Positions 22,233-28,428 of a stretch of 56,331 nt of DNA are shown here, piece after piece. Position numbers and translations under genes: made by a program. The stretch is from positions 1-56,331 of the IMG/VR virus record IMGVR_UViG_3300030451_001708, one strand, 5' to 3'. This stretch comes from a virus. Numbering within the stretch: position 1 is the stretch's first letter; each line of letters begins with the position of its first letter. The notes under the pieces are model-generated. The model searched no databases. It was not told the origin of the DNA and saw only the letters and a list, made by a program, of their open reading frames with translations.

Positions 22233-22276
22233 TTGTAATTATTAACAATTTAATCAAAGAGAGAAGGAACTAAACA

Positions 22277-22801
22277 ATGAACTTAGAAATGAAATCAATC
22301 AAGCACTTTGCATCTGGCAGTGAAGAAACATATTGCTACACCGCAGTCGTATATCTGGACGGCAAACCATTTGCTGATGTCAGCAACGATGGGCACGGTG
22401 GATCAGACTATGTACACCCTCATGACAAGTCACCATTGATCAAGGTCAAAGGTGCATGGCGCAAGAAGTATGATGAGATAGAAAAGTACTTCGCATCACT
22501 ACCTAAGCAAGATGTTGGCAAGTACGAGTGGTCACCCGAGGGTTTTGATCAGAAGTTTGAATACTGGTGCTCTGATCAAGTGTCTAATTTCTTGACCAAG
22601 AAAGACATGAAGAGACTTATGAACAGATGTGTCGTTGCTCAGATCAAAGAGGATGGGGAACTTAGGGTTTGTCAGTGGAACAAACCGAAGGGTAAACCTG
22701 ATTGGCTTTTGAAAGAGATGATCAAGAAAGAATATTCAGACGCTACTATTCTGAATGATCTATCCGAGGCGGACGCATTGGACATTTGGAGGACAGTGTA
22801 A
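22277..22801 (+). CDS. Conserved phage early protein, unknown function
   Basis: 174 residues. It has TAVVYLDGKPFADVSNDGHG GSDYVHPH in the first third and helical DVGKYEWSP, FLTKKDMKRLMNRCVVAQIK later. I recall this as a widespread phage protein with a G-H-G-G motif but no known activity. AAGGAA lies nine bases before the ATG, and a promoter lies upstream. First gene of a unit that runs to 28141, with nearly all junctions overlapping. Confidence 0.65.
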   Translation: MNLEMKSIKHFASGSEETYCYTAVVYLDGKPFADVSNDGHGGSDYVHPHDKSPLIKVKGAWRKKYDEIEKYFASLPKQDVGKYEWSPEGFDQKFEYWCSDQVSNFLTKKDMKRLMNRCVVAQIKEDGELRVCQWNKPKGKPDWLLKEMIKKEYSDATILNDLSEADALDIWRTV

Positions 22802-23325
22802 TGCCTAACTGGTGTGATCAAGAAGTTTACATTCACGGTGAGACGAGCATGGTTACTCATCTTTACTGGGAACTAAAAGATCGTCAGCGTTTTTGTGATG
22901 TGGTTCTCCCGATACCTTTAGAGGTTATCGGGCAACCCTTCGATGGCAAGGGCACATCTCCTCAGTACAACTGGCGTTGTGACAATTGGAACACGAAGTG
23001 GGAAGTCACGAACATTCAGATCATGGAAGAGATTGTGCATGGTGACGATCACTATCCGATACCGACATCATACTTCAGGTTCAAATGTTGGACGGCATGG
23101 GATGCACCTATTCCTGTGTGGGAGAAGTTGCATGAGTTGGGCATCGAAGTGCAAGCAGAATACGAGGTCGAAGGCATGGATGTCGTTGGTGAGTTCACGT
23201 TGGGTGAGCACCATTGTCGGACGCTCACGGATGAAGAGATCAAGGAACGAGAAGCAAGATGGGAGGAAGAACAAGAAATGGGTTTGGACTATTGGATTTC
23301 AAAAGTGGAGGAAGAAGATGCATAA
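22801..23325 (+). CDS. DUF1281-like (ferredoxin-fold) protein
   Basis: 174 residues starting MPNWCDQEVYIHGETSMV. M-P-N-W-C-x-N/Q-x-V-x-I-x-G at the very start, followed by VVLPIPLEVIG and a central WNTKWEVTN and later SYFRFKCWTAWDAPIPVWEK, fits the DUF1281/YubB-like family of plasmids and phages. Its activity is not known to me. The start overlaps the preceding stop as TAATG. Confidence 0.7.
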   Translation: MPNWCDQEVYIHGETSMVTHLYWELKDRQRFCDVVLPIPLEVIGQPFDGKGTSPQYNWRCDNWNTKWEVTNIQIMEEIVHGDDHYPIPTSYFRFKCWTAWDAPIPVWEKLHELGIEVQAEYEVEGMDVVGEFTLGEHHCRTLTDEEIKEREARWEEEQEMGLDYWISKVEEEDA

Positions 23326-23548
23326 GGTAGATCCGATGGAGCTTATGTTGAGCGATATCTTTGACAAGGTATTCTATAATAAGGAACGAAAACCAGATTA
23401 TTGTTGGGACTGTGACGGTGAAGGTATTGTCGATGTTGAGGTCTATCGACCCCACAATGTTGATCGCGACATTGGTGTCATTGATGTCAAACCAATGGAA
23501 TGTGAAACGTGCAGTGGCACGGGTAGAGTGGAGGTCGAAGATGAGTAA
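23318..23548 (+). CDS. Half DnaJ-type zinc-finger protein
   Basis: 76 residues. CWDCDGEG and CETCSGTG, 37 residues apart, are two of the four C-x-x-C-x-G-x-G motifs of the DnaJ cysteine-rich domain and together can bind one zinc. There is no J domain. The N-terminus MELMLSDIFDKVFYN may be a helix for partner binding. I recall DnaJ central-domain sequences in replication proteins of HMO-2011-type marine phages; here the module stands alone beside the methyltransferase. Confidence 0.7.
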   Translation: MHKVDPMELMLSDIFDKVFYNKERKPDYCWDCDGEGIVDVEVYRPHNVDRDIGVIDVKPMECETCSGTGRVEVEDE

Positions 23549-23786
23549 GCGAGTTTTAGATTTACCGATGGGGCACACATATCTTGTGCTCCCGAATGGA
23601 GCGGCTGCTCAACTCAACTACATGGACGTGAACACGTTGCAAGTTGCGTTGGATCATTTGCAAGAGCATCTACGTGATCTGGATGTGTCACGAGATCCAA
23701 GAGAAAAGGAGATGCGCAAGATGGAATTAGATAGCGTAGAGTTTCTCAGAGAGTTGTTGTCAGGAAGTTGGGGGGCAATGAAGTGA
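23541..23786 (+). CDS. Small helical protein, unknown function
   Basis: 81 residues, MSKRVLDLPMGHTYLVLPNG. A short beta-like start and a long helical C-terminus (TLQVALDHLQEHLRDLDVSR). It overlaps the zinc-finger gene at its start and the methyltransferase GTG at its end (GTGA), so it is co-translated with both. No family recognised. Confidence 0.5.
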   Translation: MSKRVLDLPMGHTYLVLPNGAAAQLNYMDVNTLQVALDHLQEHLRDLDVSRDPREKEMRKMELDSVEFLRELLSGSWGAMK

Positions 23787-24961
23787 GCGCATACTACAAC
23801 GAGATAGACCCATATGCTGCGGCATGGTTAAGAAACTTAATTAGAGATGGTCACATTGCCGATGGTGTGGTCGATGAGAGGAGCATATCGGATGTCAAAC
23901 CAGAAGAACTTTTTCAATTTACTCAGTGTCACTTCTTCGCAGGAATCGGGGTCTGGAGCCATGCGCTCAGAGCCGCAGGGTGGGAAGACGACAGACCAGT
24001 CTGGACGGGATCGTGTCCTTGCCAACCTTTCAGCGGTGCAGGCACAAGAAAAGGGATGGCTGACGAGCGGCACCTCTGGCCTCACTGGTTTCACCTCATC
24101 GAAGAGTGCCGACCTCCAACGGTCTTTGGAGAGCAGGTTGCAAGCAAAGACGGCCTCGGTTGGATCGACCTTGTACAAGCTGACATGGAAGGATCGGACT
24201 ACGCCATCGGGGCTTTCGATCTCTGCTCTGCGGGCTTCGGTGCACCGCACATCAGGCAACGTCTCTGGTTCGTGGCCGACACCGACAACCCGAGATCACA
24301 AGGGTGGATATCAGGGAGGTCGGATACGCAACGGCAAGATCAGCACGGACACGTTGGATGTGGCGGCACAACTGACAGGGTGGGCGACACCGACCACGGC
24401 GGATCACAAGGGAGCGGCGAAACCAGAGTCGGTGAAGGAGTGGAACAGTCGGGGTCACAACTTGCCGGAGCAGTCGCAGATGTCGGGGTGGACAACGCCA
24501 TCGGCAACGGACGGCACGAGGGGAGGAACTGGGATCACGGACGGAATGTCGGGGAGCAGCCTGACCCAGATGGCAAAGATGTCGGGATGGGCAACGCCCA
24601 ACACGATGGACAGTCTGCCTCTTCGGAGCCGAGAAGCAATGATCAAGATGCACCAGACGACGAGAAAGAACAGATCGTTTCCGTGCAATCTGAGGGAGCA
24701 AGTATCTCCCGAGATGATCGAAGCGGTGATGGAGGCAAAGGGGGAGATGACACCGAAACCCGAGCCTATGAGACTAACGGCTTCTGGTCAGCTGCGGACT
24801 GGCTCCTCTGCCGAGATGGAAAGTGGAGGCCAGTTGAACCCGACACATTCCCGTTGGCTCATGGGGCTACCGCCCGAGTGGGACGCCTCCGCGCCTACGG
24901 CAACGCCATCACATCGCAAGTCGCGCAAGGGTTAATCGAAAGTTACATGGAGGTTCGATGA
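23783..24961 (+). CDS. C5-cytosine DNA methyltransferase
   Basis: 392 residues from the GTG at 23783, which overlaps the previous TGA. Motif I FFAGIGVWS (51-59), motif IV GSCPCQPFSG with catalytic Cys80, motif VI VFGEQV (114-119), motif VIII QRLWFVADT, and motifs IX-X near VGRLRAYGNAITSQVAQG are all present. Residues about 166-335 are low-complexity Gly/Asp/Arg/Gln in place of a normal target-recognition domain, and here a second protein is encoded in another frame. It probably protects phage DNA from restriction. An N-terminal SAYYNEIDPYAAAWLRNLI block is shared by phage enzymes of this group. Confidence 0.85.
   Translation: MSAYYNEIDPYAAAWLRNLIRDGHIADGVVDERSISDVKPEELFQFTQCHFFAGIGVWSHALRAAGWEDDRPVWTGSCPCQPFSGAGTRKGMADERHLWPHWFHLIEECRPPTVFGEQVASKDGLGWIDLVQADMEGSDYAIGAFDLCSAGFGAPHIRQRLWFVADTDNPRSQGWISGRSDTQRQDQHGHVGCGGTTDRVGDTDHGGSQGSGETRVGEGVEQSGSQLAGAVADVGVDNAIGNGRHEGRNWDHGRNVGEQPDPDGKDVGMGNAQHDGQSASSEPRSNDQDAPDDEKEQIVSVQSEGASISRDDRSGDGGKGGDDTETRAYETNGFWSAADWLLCRDGKWRPVEPDTFPLAHGATARVGRLRAYGNAITSQVAQGLIESYMEVR
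23892..24935 (+). CDS. Out-of-frame ORF nested in the methyltransferase gene
   Basis: 347 residues entirely inside the methyltransferase gene in another plus-strand frame, open from ATG 23892, with AGGAG eight bases upstream. It is Ser/Thr/Arg-rich and contains GWLTSGTSG, ASVGSTLYKLTWK, four G/S-W-x-T-P units (SWPTPTTRDHKGG, GWATPTTADHKG, GWTTPSATDG, GWATPNTMD, spaced about 36 residues) and NPTHSRWLMGLPPEWD near the end. I recall very similar proteins overlapping phage methyltransferases elsewhere, which argues for a conserved second product. HSRWLMGLPPEW resembles the C-terminal part of other cytosine methylases. Function unknown; translation is unproven. Confidence 0.65.
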   Translation: MSNQKNFFNLLSVTSSQESGSGAMRSEPQGGKTTDQSGRDRVLANLSAVQAQEKGWLTSGTSGLTGFTSSKSADLQRSLESRLQAKTASVGSTLYKLTWKDRTTPSGLSISALRASVHRTSGNVSGSWPTPTTRDHKGGYQGGRIRNGKISTDTLDVAAQLTGWATPTTADHKGAAKPESVKEWNSRGHNLPEQSQMSGWTTPSATDGTRGGTGITDGMSGSSLTQMAKMSGWATPNTMDSLPLRSREAMIKMHQTTRKNRSFPCNLREQVSPEMIEAVMEAKGEMTPKPEPMRLTASGQLRTGSSAEMESGGQLNPTHSRWLMGLPPEWDASAPTATPSHRKSRKG

Positions 24962-25398
24962 TGTCAGAAACATTAAAATTGTTACGGCAAAAGAAACAAA
25001 TGAAACAAGAAGAGGTGGCTGAGAAGGTTGGTATAACGCAAGCAGCCTATAGTCAGTTTGAGCTTGGTCAAACAAAACCAAGAACCATTGTCCGTAAAAA
25101 GTTGGAAGCTCTTTTCGGACAACCAATTCAAGACCTTGCTTCTACACAAAAGAAGAAAAAAGTAGAACCAAACGAATATATATTTTTCAATGTGCAAGAT
25201 GCCCGACTGATCCAACGTGCGCTCTATTGGTATGCGACTGAGATCTCTGACAGAGTTAAAGAAAGAGAGAAAGACGAACTAAGATTTGGAAAAAGAGATC
25301 CAAGTATTTTTATGACGGTTTTTAAATCGGAGCAAGCCGAAGCAGAAAGAGTACATAAACTATTGAAAGAGAAACTTGATAAATTTGAGGAATTATAA
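24958..25398 (+). CDS. XRE-family HTH regulator
   Basis: 146 residues. Residues 4-55 (LKLLRQKKQMKQEEVAEKVG ITQAAYSQFELGQTKPR) form a clear Cro/CI-type helix-turn-helix. The C-terminal half, with YIFFNVQDARLIQRALYWYA, is helical and may dimerise. GGAGG precedes the ATG, which overlaps the methyltransferase stop. It could control the methyltransferase or the TTTACA region. No peptidase domain, so it is not a LexA-type repressor. Confidence 0.75.
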   Translation: MMSETLKLLRQKKQMKQEEVAEKVGITQAAYSQFELGQTKPRTIVRKKLEALFGQPIQDLASTQKKKKVEPNEYIFFNVQDARLIQRALYWYATEISDRVKEREKDELRFGKRDPSIFMTVFKSEQAEAERVHKLLKEKLDKFEEL

Positions 25399-25745
25399 TG
25401 GCTGATGATTATGAACGTCTTGAAGCCTTGTTACGGAAGGCAAAAGATCCTGCGTGTTCTTTTGAGGAAGCATCGATGTGTCGGAAGAAAGCAGACGAAC
25501 TTATCAAAAAACTCGGTGAGCACAGAGCATCGAAAGAAAAGATATTTTTGAAAGGATTTTATACGAAAGAACCGAAGGGCAAACCTGCGTGGGTATTGTT
25601 TGATCTGAGTATACACAGAGAAGATTTCATTCGATGGCTACAAGAACAGGAGGGCGAGTGGATCAATGCACAAGTCTGTCGAAGTAGGAGCACAGACAAG
25701 TGGTACGCTGAAGTAAATCAATGGGAGAAGAAGGATGGAATATAA
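25398..25745 (+). CDS. Small protein with DUF2786-like start
   Basis: 115 residues. The opening ERLEALLRKAKDPACSFEEA SMCRKKADELIKKLG resembles the N-terminal helical repeat of DUF2786 proteins, then KGKPAWVLFDLSIHREDFIR WLQEQEGEWI. It starts at the stop of the XRE gene and overlaps the next gene. Role unknown; the family label is weak. Confidence 0.5.
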   Translation: MADDYERLEALLRKAKDPACSFEEASMCRKKADELIKKLGEHRASKEKIFLKGFYTKEPKGKPAWVLFDLSIHREDFIRWLQEQEGEWINAQVCRSRSTDKWYAEVNQWEKKDGI

Positions 25746-25947
25746 AATAGAGAAGAATATACCCATGCCAGAGAAAAATAAAATGCGTGAGGTTGCATCT
25801 AAAATGGATGTTAAGGACAGTGTGTTTTTTGAAGGATCAAAAGGAAGATCAAAAGGATGTGACCTTGCCGCCAAACTAAAAAAGCTTGGACGGAAAGGTA
25901 GCTGTAGAAAGGTTGAAAATGGATATCGTGTTTGGAGGATAGCATGA
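25735..25947 (+). CDS. Small basic protein, possible DNA-binding
   Basis: 70 residues, MEYKIEKNIPMPEKNKMREV with KMDVKDSVFFEGSKG and a basic C-terminus (KKLGRKGSCRKVENGYRVWR). The layout K-x-I-P-x-P ... M-x-V-x-D-S-x-F is one I recall from small phage proteins without known role. It overlaps both neighbours. Confidence 0.55.
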   Translation: MEYKIEKNIPMPEKNKMREVASKMDVKDSVFFEGSKGRSKGCDLAAKLKKLGRKGSCRKVENGYRVWRIA

Positions 25948-26381
25948 TTGACGGAAAAAAATTGAAAAGATTAAGAAAATTAAAGTTTTATAACCAATGC
26001 GAACTGGCAGAAAAAGCGGGGGTGAGCCAATCTTTACTAAGCAGGCTTGAACGCAATGAGGTTAAGTTTCCTAGATTTATTCCTCTAGAAAAACTTGCAA
26101 TTGCGTTGGAGGATACAAGTTTTTTGTACGCAACAAATGAAGAGGAGCATCAAAAACAAACGTCCGCAGAAAAAGCAAGTTTCATGTCCGATCATTTATC
26201 TAAATTAACCGCAAATGATGTAGATGACAGAGTATGTATGCACTACGTCGTGGATCGATTGGATGAACTGATTGAGACGGTAGACCCTGCAAAGGTTCAG
26301 AAAAGATTATGTGATTTTAAACAAGAACTGGTTTACAACTTAGGTGTGAACACAAGGATCAAGAGAAAAGGAGAAGACTAA
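25944..26381 (+). CDS. Second XRE-family HTH regulator
   Basis: 145 residues from the ATG at 25944, which overlaps the previous TGA. Residues 5-55 (KLKRLRKLKFYNQCELAEKA GVSQSLLSRLERNEV) are a Cro/CI-type helix-turn-helix. The C-terminal region (DDRVCMHYVVDRLDELIETV) is helical. Two XRE proteins about 1 kb apart in one operon could form opposing controls as in lambda-type switches, although no integrase is seen. Confidence 0.75.
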   Translation: MIDGKKLKRLRKLKFYNQCELAEKAGVSQSLLSRLERNEVKFPRFIPLEKLAIALEDTSFLYATNEEEHQKQTSAEKASFMSDHLSKLTANDVDDRVCMHYVVDRLDELIETVDPAKVQKRLCDFKQELVYNLGVNTRIKRKGED

Positions 26382-26629
26382 TGATCAAGGAGTTTTGGAA
26401 ACGATTAACTAACAAGCGTCGAAGTAACAAGGCACTTACTCGGAAGGAGCAAGTCTTGGCTGAACTCGATCGAGGTCCAGGGACAGCGCGACAATTGTCA
26501 GACCGGATGGGTTTGAAGTTATCAATTGTGCGAAACAATCTTTCGCAGCTACACAAAAAAGGTTTGGTTCGGGACACTAATATAGACGCAGGCGCAGAGG
26601 GCGTGTGGGAGGTGGTCAAGGATGTTTAA
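26381..26629 (+). CDS. Winged-helix DNA-binding protein
   Basis: 82 residues. LTRKEQVLAELDRGPGTARQ LSDRMGLKLSIVRNNLSQLHKKGLVRDT is a standard winged helix with the recognition helix at SIVRNNLSQLHKK and a wing at LVRDT. No effector domain. It starts at the preceding stop and overlaps the next gene. Target unknown. Confidence 0.7.
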   Translation: MIKEFWKRLTNKRRSNKALTRKEQVLAELDRGPGTARQLSDRMGLKLSIVRNNLSQLHKKGLVRDTNIDAGAEGVWEVVKDV

Positions 26630-26870
26630 ACTTTTCTACACGTTACTCGTTATTGAGTACGTGGTTGAAGACCAAGACGTAGCAACGTCTGTTATTTTCC
26701 CGAGTGAAAAGGCTTGTTACGATGCCATGGGCGACGGAGTGATGGATAATCTGTACGACATCCTTGCTGATACATACGGCAAGGAGATCATGATGTACTG
26801 TAGACGCACACCGTTCATGTCAGGCATAAAAGAAATTGACGTAAAGCCAAAGGTCAGACCAGATGGGTGA
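26622..26870 (+). CDS. Small protein, unknown function
   Basis: 82 residues, MFKLFYTLLVIEYVVEDQDV, with SEKACYDAMGDGVMDNLYD and YCRRTPF. The N-terminus is hydrophobic but short and acidic afterwards, so probably a beta strand rather than a membrane anchor. The arrangement of two cysteines and YCRR occurs in small marine phage proteins of unknown role. Overlaps both neighbours by eight bases. Confidence 0.55.
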   Translation: MFKLFYTLLVIEYVVEDQDVATSVIFPSEKACYDAMGDGVMDNLYDILADTYGKEIMMYCRRTPFMSGIKEIDVKPKVRPDG

Positions 26871-26997
26871 AAGGGAAAACTTAGAAAAAATGCTTAAATC
26901 TCGTGATCTAAAACAAACAGAAATAGATAAGATTAAAAAACAATGGGAGGAGATTTTTGAAGACAGAGAACTATGGAGAAAGTTATCTGATGGGTGA
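26863..26997 (+). CDS. 44-codon helical protein
   Basis: MGERENLEKMLKSRDLKQTE continuing through IKKQWEEIFEDRELWRKL. It is all-helix and highly charged. The ATG overlaps the previous gene and its stop overlaps the next one, both through the same GATGGGTGA sequence. Translation is supported by that linkage only. Confidence 0.5.
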   Translation: MGERENLEKMLKSRDLKQTEIDKIKKQWEEIFEDRELWRKLSDG

Positions 26998-27178
26998 TAA
27001 AGATTTAAGTCCTGCGCTCAAGTTTGAATACCGTTTTCTAAGACAACAAGTTGATAGGTTGCAAGATGAACTCGGGCGCAGGGATCGACCCAGAAATACA
27101 GAACAGGACTTGTTTCGTGCGCGGGAAGAGTTGAAATCGTTTGTTTCAAAGTTAAGATTGAGCGGAATTAAGATATGA
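26990..27178 (+). CDS. Small coiled-coil protein
   Basis: 62 residues from MGDKDLSPALKFEYRFLRQQ, then VDRLQDELGRRDRPRN and a C-terminal helix. Helical throughout. It starts inside the preceding stop and its TGA overlaps the next ATG (ATGA). No known family. Confidence 0.5.
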   Translation: MGDKDLSPALKFEYRFLRQQVDRLQDELGRRDRPRNTEQDLFRAREELKSFVSKLRLSGIKI

Positions 27179-27366
27179 CGAAATGTATTAAGACGGATAA
27201 GGAATGGATGAGTCACATACGCAGAGAAGGACACAGAAAAAAGAGCAAAGTAAGCTTGGCTGAACCACCATGGAAAGATCGTGAGGCCAACGCGGGGAAC
27301 AATCCTTCACCTTTACCCAAGGTGAGCGTCAGCCTCAGTAAGGAGAATAAATGGACGAAAGATTAG
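27175..27366 (+). CDS. Small basic protein
   Basis: 63 residues, MTKCIKTDKEWMSHIRREGH, then a low-complexity Pro/Ser-rich half. The N-terminal third is basic and may touch nucleic acid. ATGA link to the upstream gene and a 16-bp overlap with the following small gene. Function unknown. Confidence 0.45.
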   Translation: MTKCIKTDKEWMSHIRREGHRKKSKVSLAEPPWKDREANAGNNPSPLPKVSVSLSKENKWTKD

Positions 27367-27521
27367 ATTCAATAGTAGAATTGCTACGAAATAGACAAAA
27401 AGAACTTGACGATATAGAATGGGATGATCCCCAAGATCCAAGGATTGAGGGGCTTGTTCGAGAGATAAGAGATTACAAAGAAAAACTTAACAAAGGAGAG
27501 ATATATGACCCAAGGTTTTAA
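27351..27521 (+). CDS. Small acidic helical protein
   Basis: 56 residues: MDERLDSIVELLRNRQKELD, then DIEWDDPQDPRIEGLVREIR DYKEKL. AAGGAGAATAA precedes the ATG at 27351, a good ribosome site. Two helices around an acidic D-P-x-D-P-R turn. It overlaps the next gene by 17 bp. Function unknown. Confidence 0.6.
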   Translation: MDERLDSIVELLRNRQKELDDIEWDDPQDPRIEGLVREIRDYKEKLNKGEIYDPRF

Positions 27522-27930
27522 TACTACTGCCATGCCTGTCATTGTTGATGGGATAACAAATTCAAACAGTGCGTTCGGTGCAACCGAAGAAGGGGAAGCG
27601 GTGTTCTTCAACACACGAATTGTACAGCGCATGAACCTGGAGGAAGGGCAAATGGTTTACGCACATTGCATTCCAAACTATGAGGACAAGAGGGATCAAA
27701 TACCGTGGCGTTGCATTCGGATTGAGGAAGATTTAGAAAAAAGAAACATACCTGGGAATGGAAGACACGAGACCGCTGTAATAAAAAAGTTTTTCGAAGA
27801 AAACGACGAAGTTTGGACATTGGAAGAGATCGTAAACGAAACAAAACTAAGTGAAGATGTGGTGGAACATGTGCTTGAGCTGCGCCCAGATCTTTTTAAA
27901 GAAGTAACGGCATATGTACTTGTTAGTTAG
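27505..27930 (+). CDS. Conserved protein with beta-barrel-like core and helical end
   Basis: 141 residues; AAAGGAGAGATAT lies before the ATG. The first half, GEAVFFNTRIVQRMNLEEGQ MVYAHCIPNYED, looks like a small OB-like barrel in which a conserved R-x-x-R basic surface could bind nucleic acid. The second half (ETAVIKKFFEENDEVWTLEE IVNETKLSEDVVEHVLE) resembles a winged helix. A single-strand-binding or regulatory role is plausible; family not recognised. Confidence 0.55.
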   Translation: MTQGFNTTAMPVIVDGITNSNSAFGATEEGEAVFFNTRIVQRMNLEEGQMVYAHCIPNYEDKRDQIPWRCIRIEEDLEKRNIPGNGRHETAVIKKFFEENDEVWTLEEIVNETKLSEDVVEHVLELRPDLFKEVTAYVLVS

Positions 27931-27970
27931 TGTCATGTAGTGTACAAGTAATAACAAAAAGGAGACAAGT

Positions 27971-28141
27971 ATGCCGAGAAAAAAGATGAAGGATTCAGAT
28001 AAACAACAGTTTCAGAATGTTGGATTATTGAAAGAGGATCATGATGCGCTTCGTAAACTGTCAGAGCACGAGCAAAGATCCATGGCTCGTCAATTGTCGG
28101 TTATGATACGGAAAGCTGTTGATGAAATGCAAGCTGCATGA
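27971..28141 (+). CDS. Ribbon-helix-helix-like regulator
   Basis: 56 residues: MPRKKMKDSDKQQFQNVGLL, KEDHDALRKLSEHEQRSMAR QLSVMIRKAVDEM. The pattern of a short basic strand, then L-K-E-D-H-D-A-L-R-K-L and S-M-A-R-Q-L-x-x-M-I-R-K-A-V matches Arc/CopG-type ribbon-helix-helix proteins, which act as dimers on DNA. AAGGAGACAAGT precedes the ATG. Last gene of this rightward unit. Confidence 0.65.
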   Translation: MPRKKMKDSDKQQFQNVGLLKEDHDALRKLSEHEQRSMARQLSVMIRKAVDEMQAA

Positions 28142-28163
28142 TAGTATAGTTTAACTGCTCGAT

Positions 28164-28223
28164 GAGAAAGGTTCATGCCTGTGGTCTTTCTCCCAAACTA
28201 GCCCCCTTTTGGGGGCTTCTTTT
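28164..28223 (+). terminator. Double hairpin terminator at a convergent junction
   Basis: GAGAAAG (28164-28170) pairs with CTTTCTC (28186-28192). Just after, GCCCCC-TTTT-GGGGGC (28201-28216) is followed by TTCTTTT. The second stem lies inside the last codons of the opposing gene (Lys-Pro-Pro-Lys-Gly-Gly-stop), so terminator and coding share the same bases. It ends the unit that runs from 22277. Confidence 0.8.
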
Positions 28224-28428
28224 CGGGCCACTCACCTTTTTTGTAGCCTCTGACTTCGGCAAGTCCGGCAGAGCCACGGGGTTTGAGATTGGAGCAGAAT
28301 GCTTTGGCTACATCGAAATCAAGACCAGTCATTTCTGCTAGTTCTTTTGCTGCTGTTTCGCGGGATGCGTACCCAGTTGCACGTTCTACCATAAGCTGTG
28401 TTACTTTTTCGGGGTCAAACTTAGCCAT
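28198..28428 (-). CDS. Small protein next to the SNF2 helicase
   Basis: 76 residues, MAKFDPEKVTQLMVERATGY, then ETAAKELAEMTGLDFDVAKA FCSNLKPRG. Mainly helical and basic at the end (KKGEWPEKKPPKGG). It overlaps the end of the upstream helicase gene by 28 bp and is likely made with it. Function unknown. Confidence 0.55.
   Translation of the reverse strand: MAKFDPEKVTQLMVERATGYASRETAAKELAEMTGLDFDVAKAFCSNLKPRGSAGLAEVRGYKKGEWPEKKPPKGG

Larger units (their letters stand above)
21932..22276. other. Divergent AT-rich control region, possible origin
   Basis: The 345 bp between the leftward terS unit and the rightward gene at 22277 hold no gene. They contain seven TTTACA/TGTAAA elements, a run of 15 A at 22148-22162, and a sigma-70-like promoter reading right. 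The combination of direct and inverted repeats next to AT-rich DNA is typical of replication origins or multi-site repressor regions. Confidence 0.6.

Noticed and set aside
24252-24701. 149-codon leftward ORF inside the methyltransferase locus
   Set aside because: It is an antisense shadow of a GC-rich low-stop region, Arg/Ser/His-rich with no motif; only the plus-strand nested frame has ordered features.
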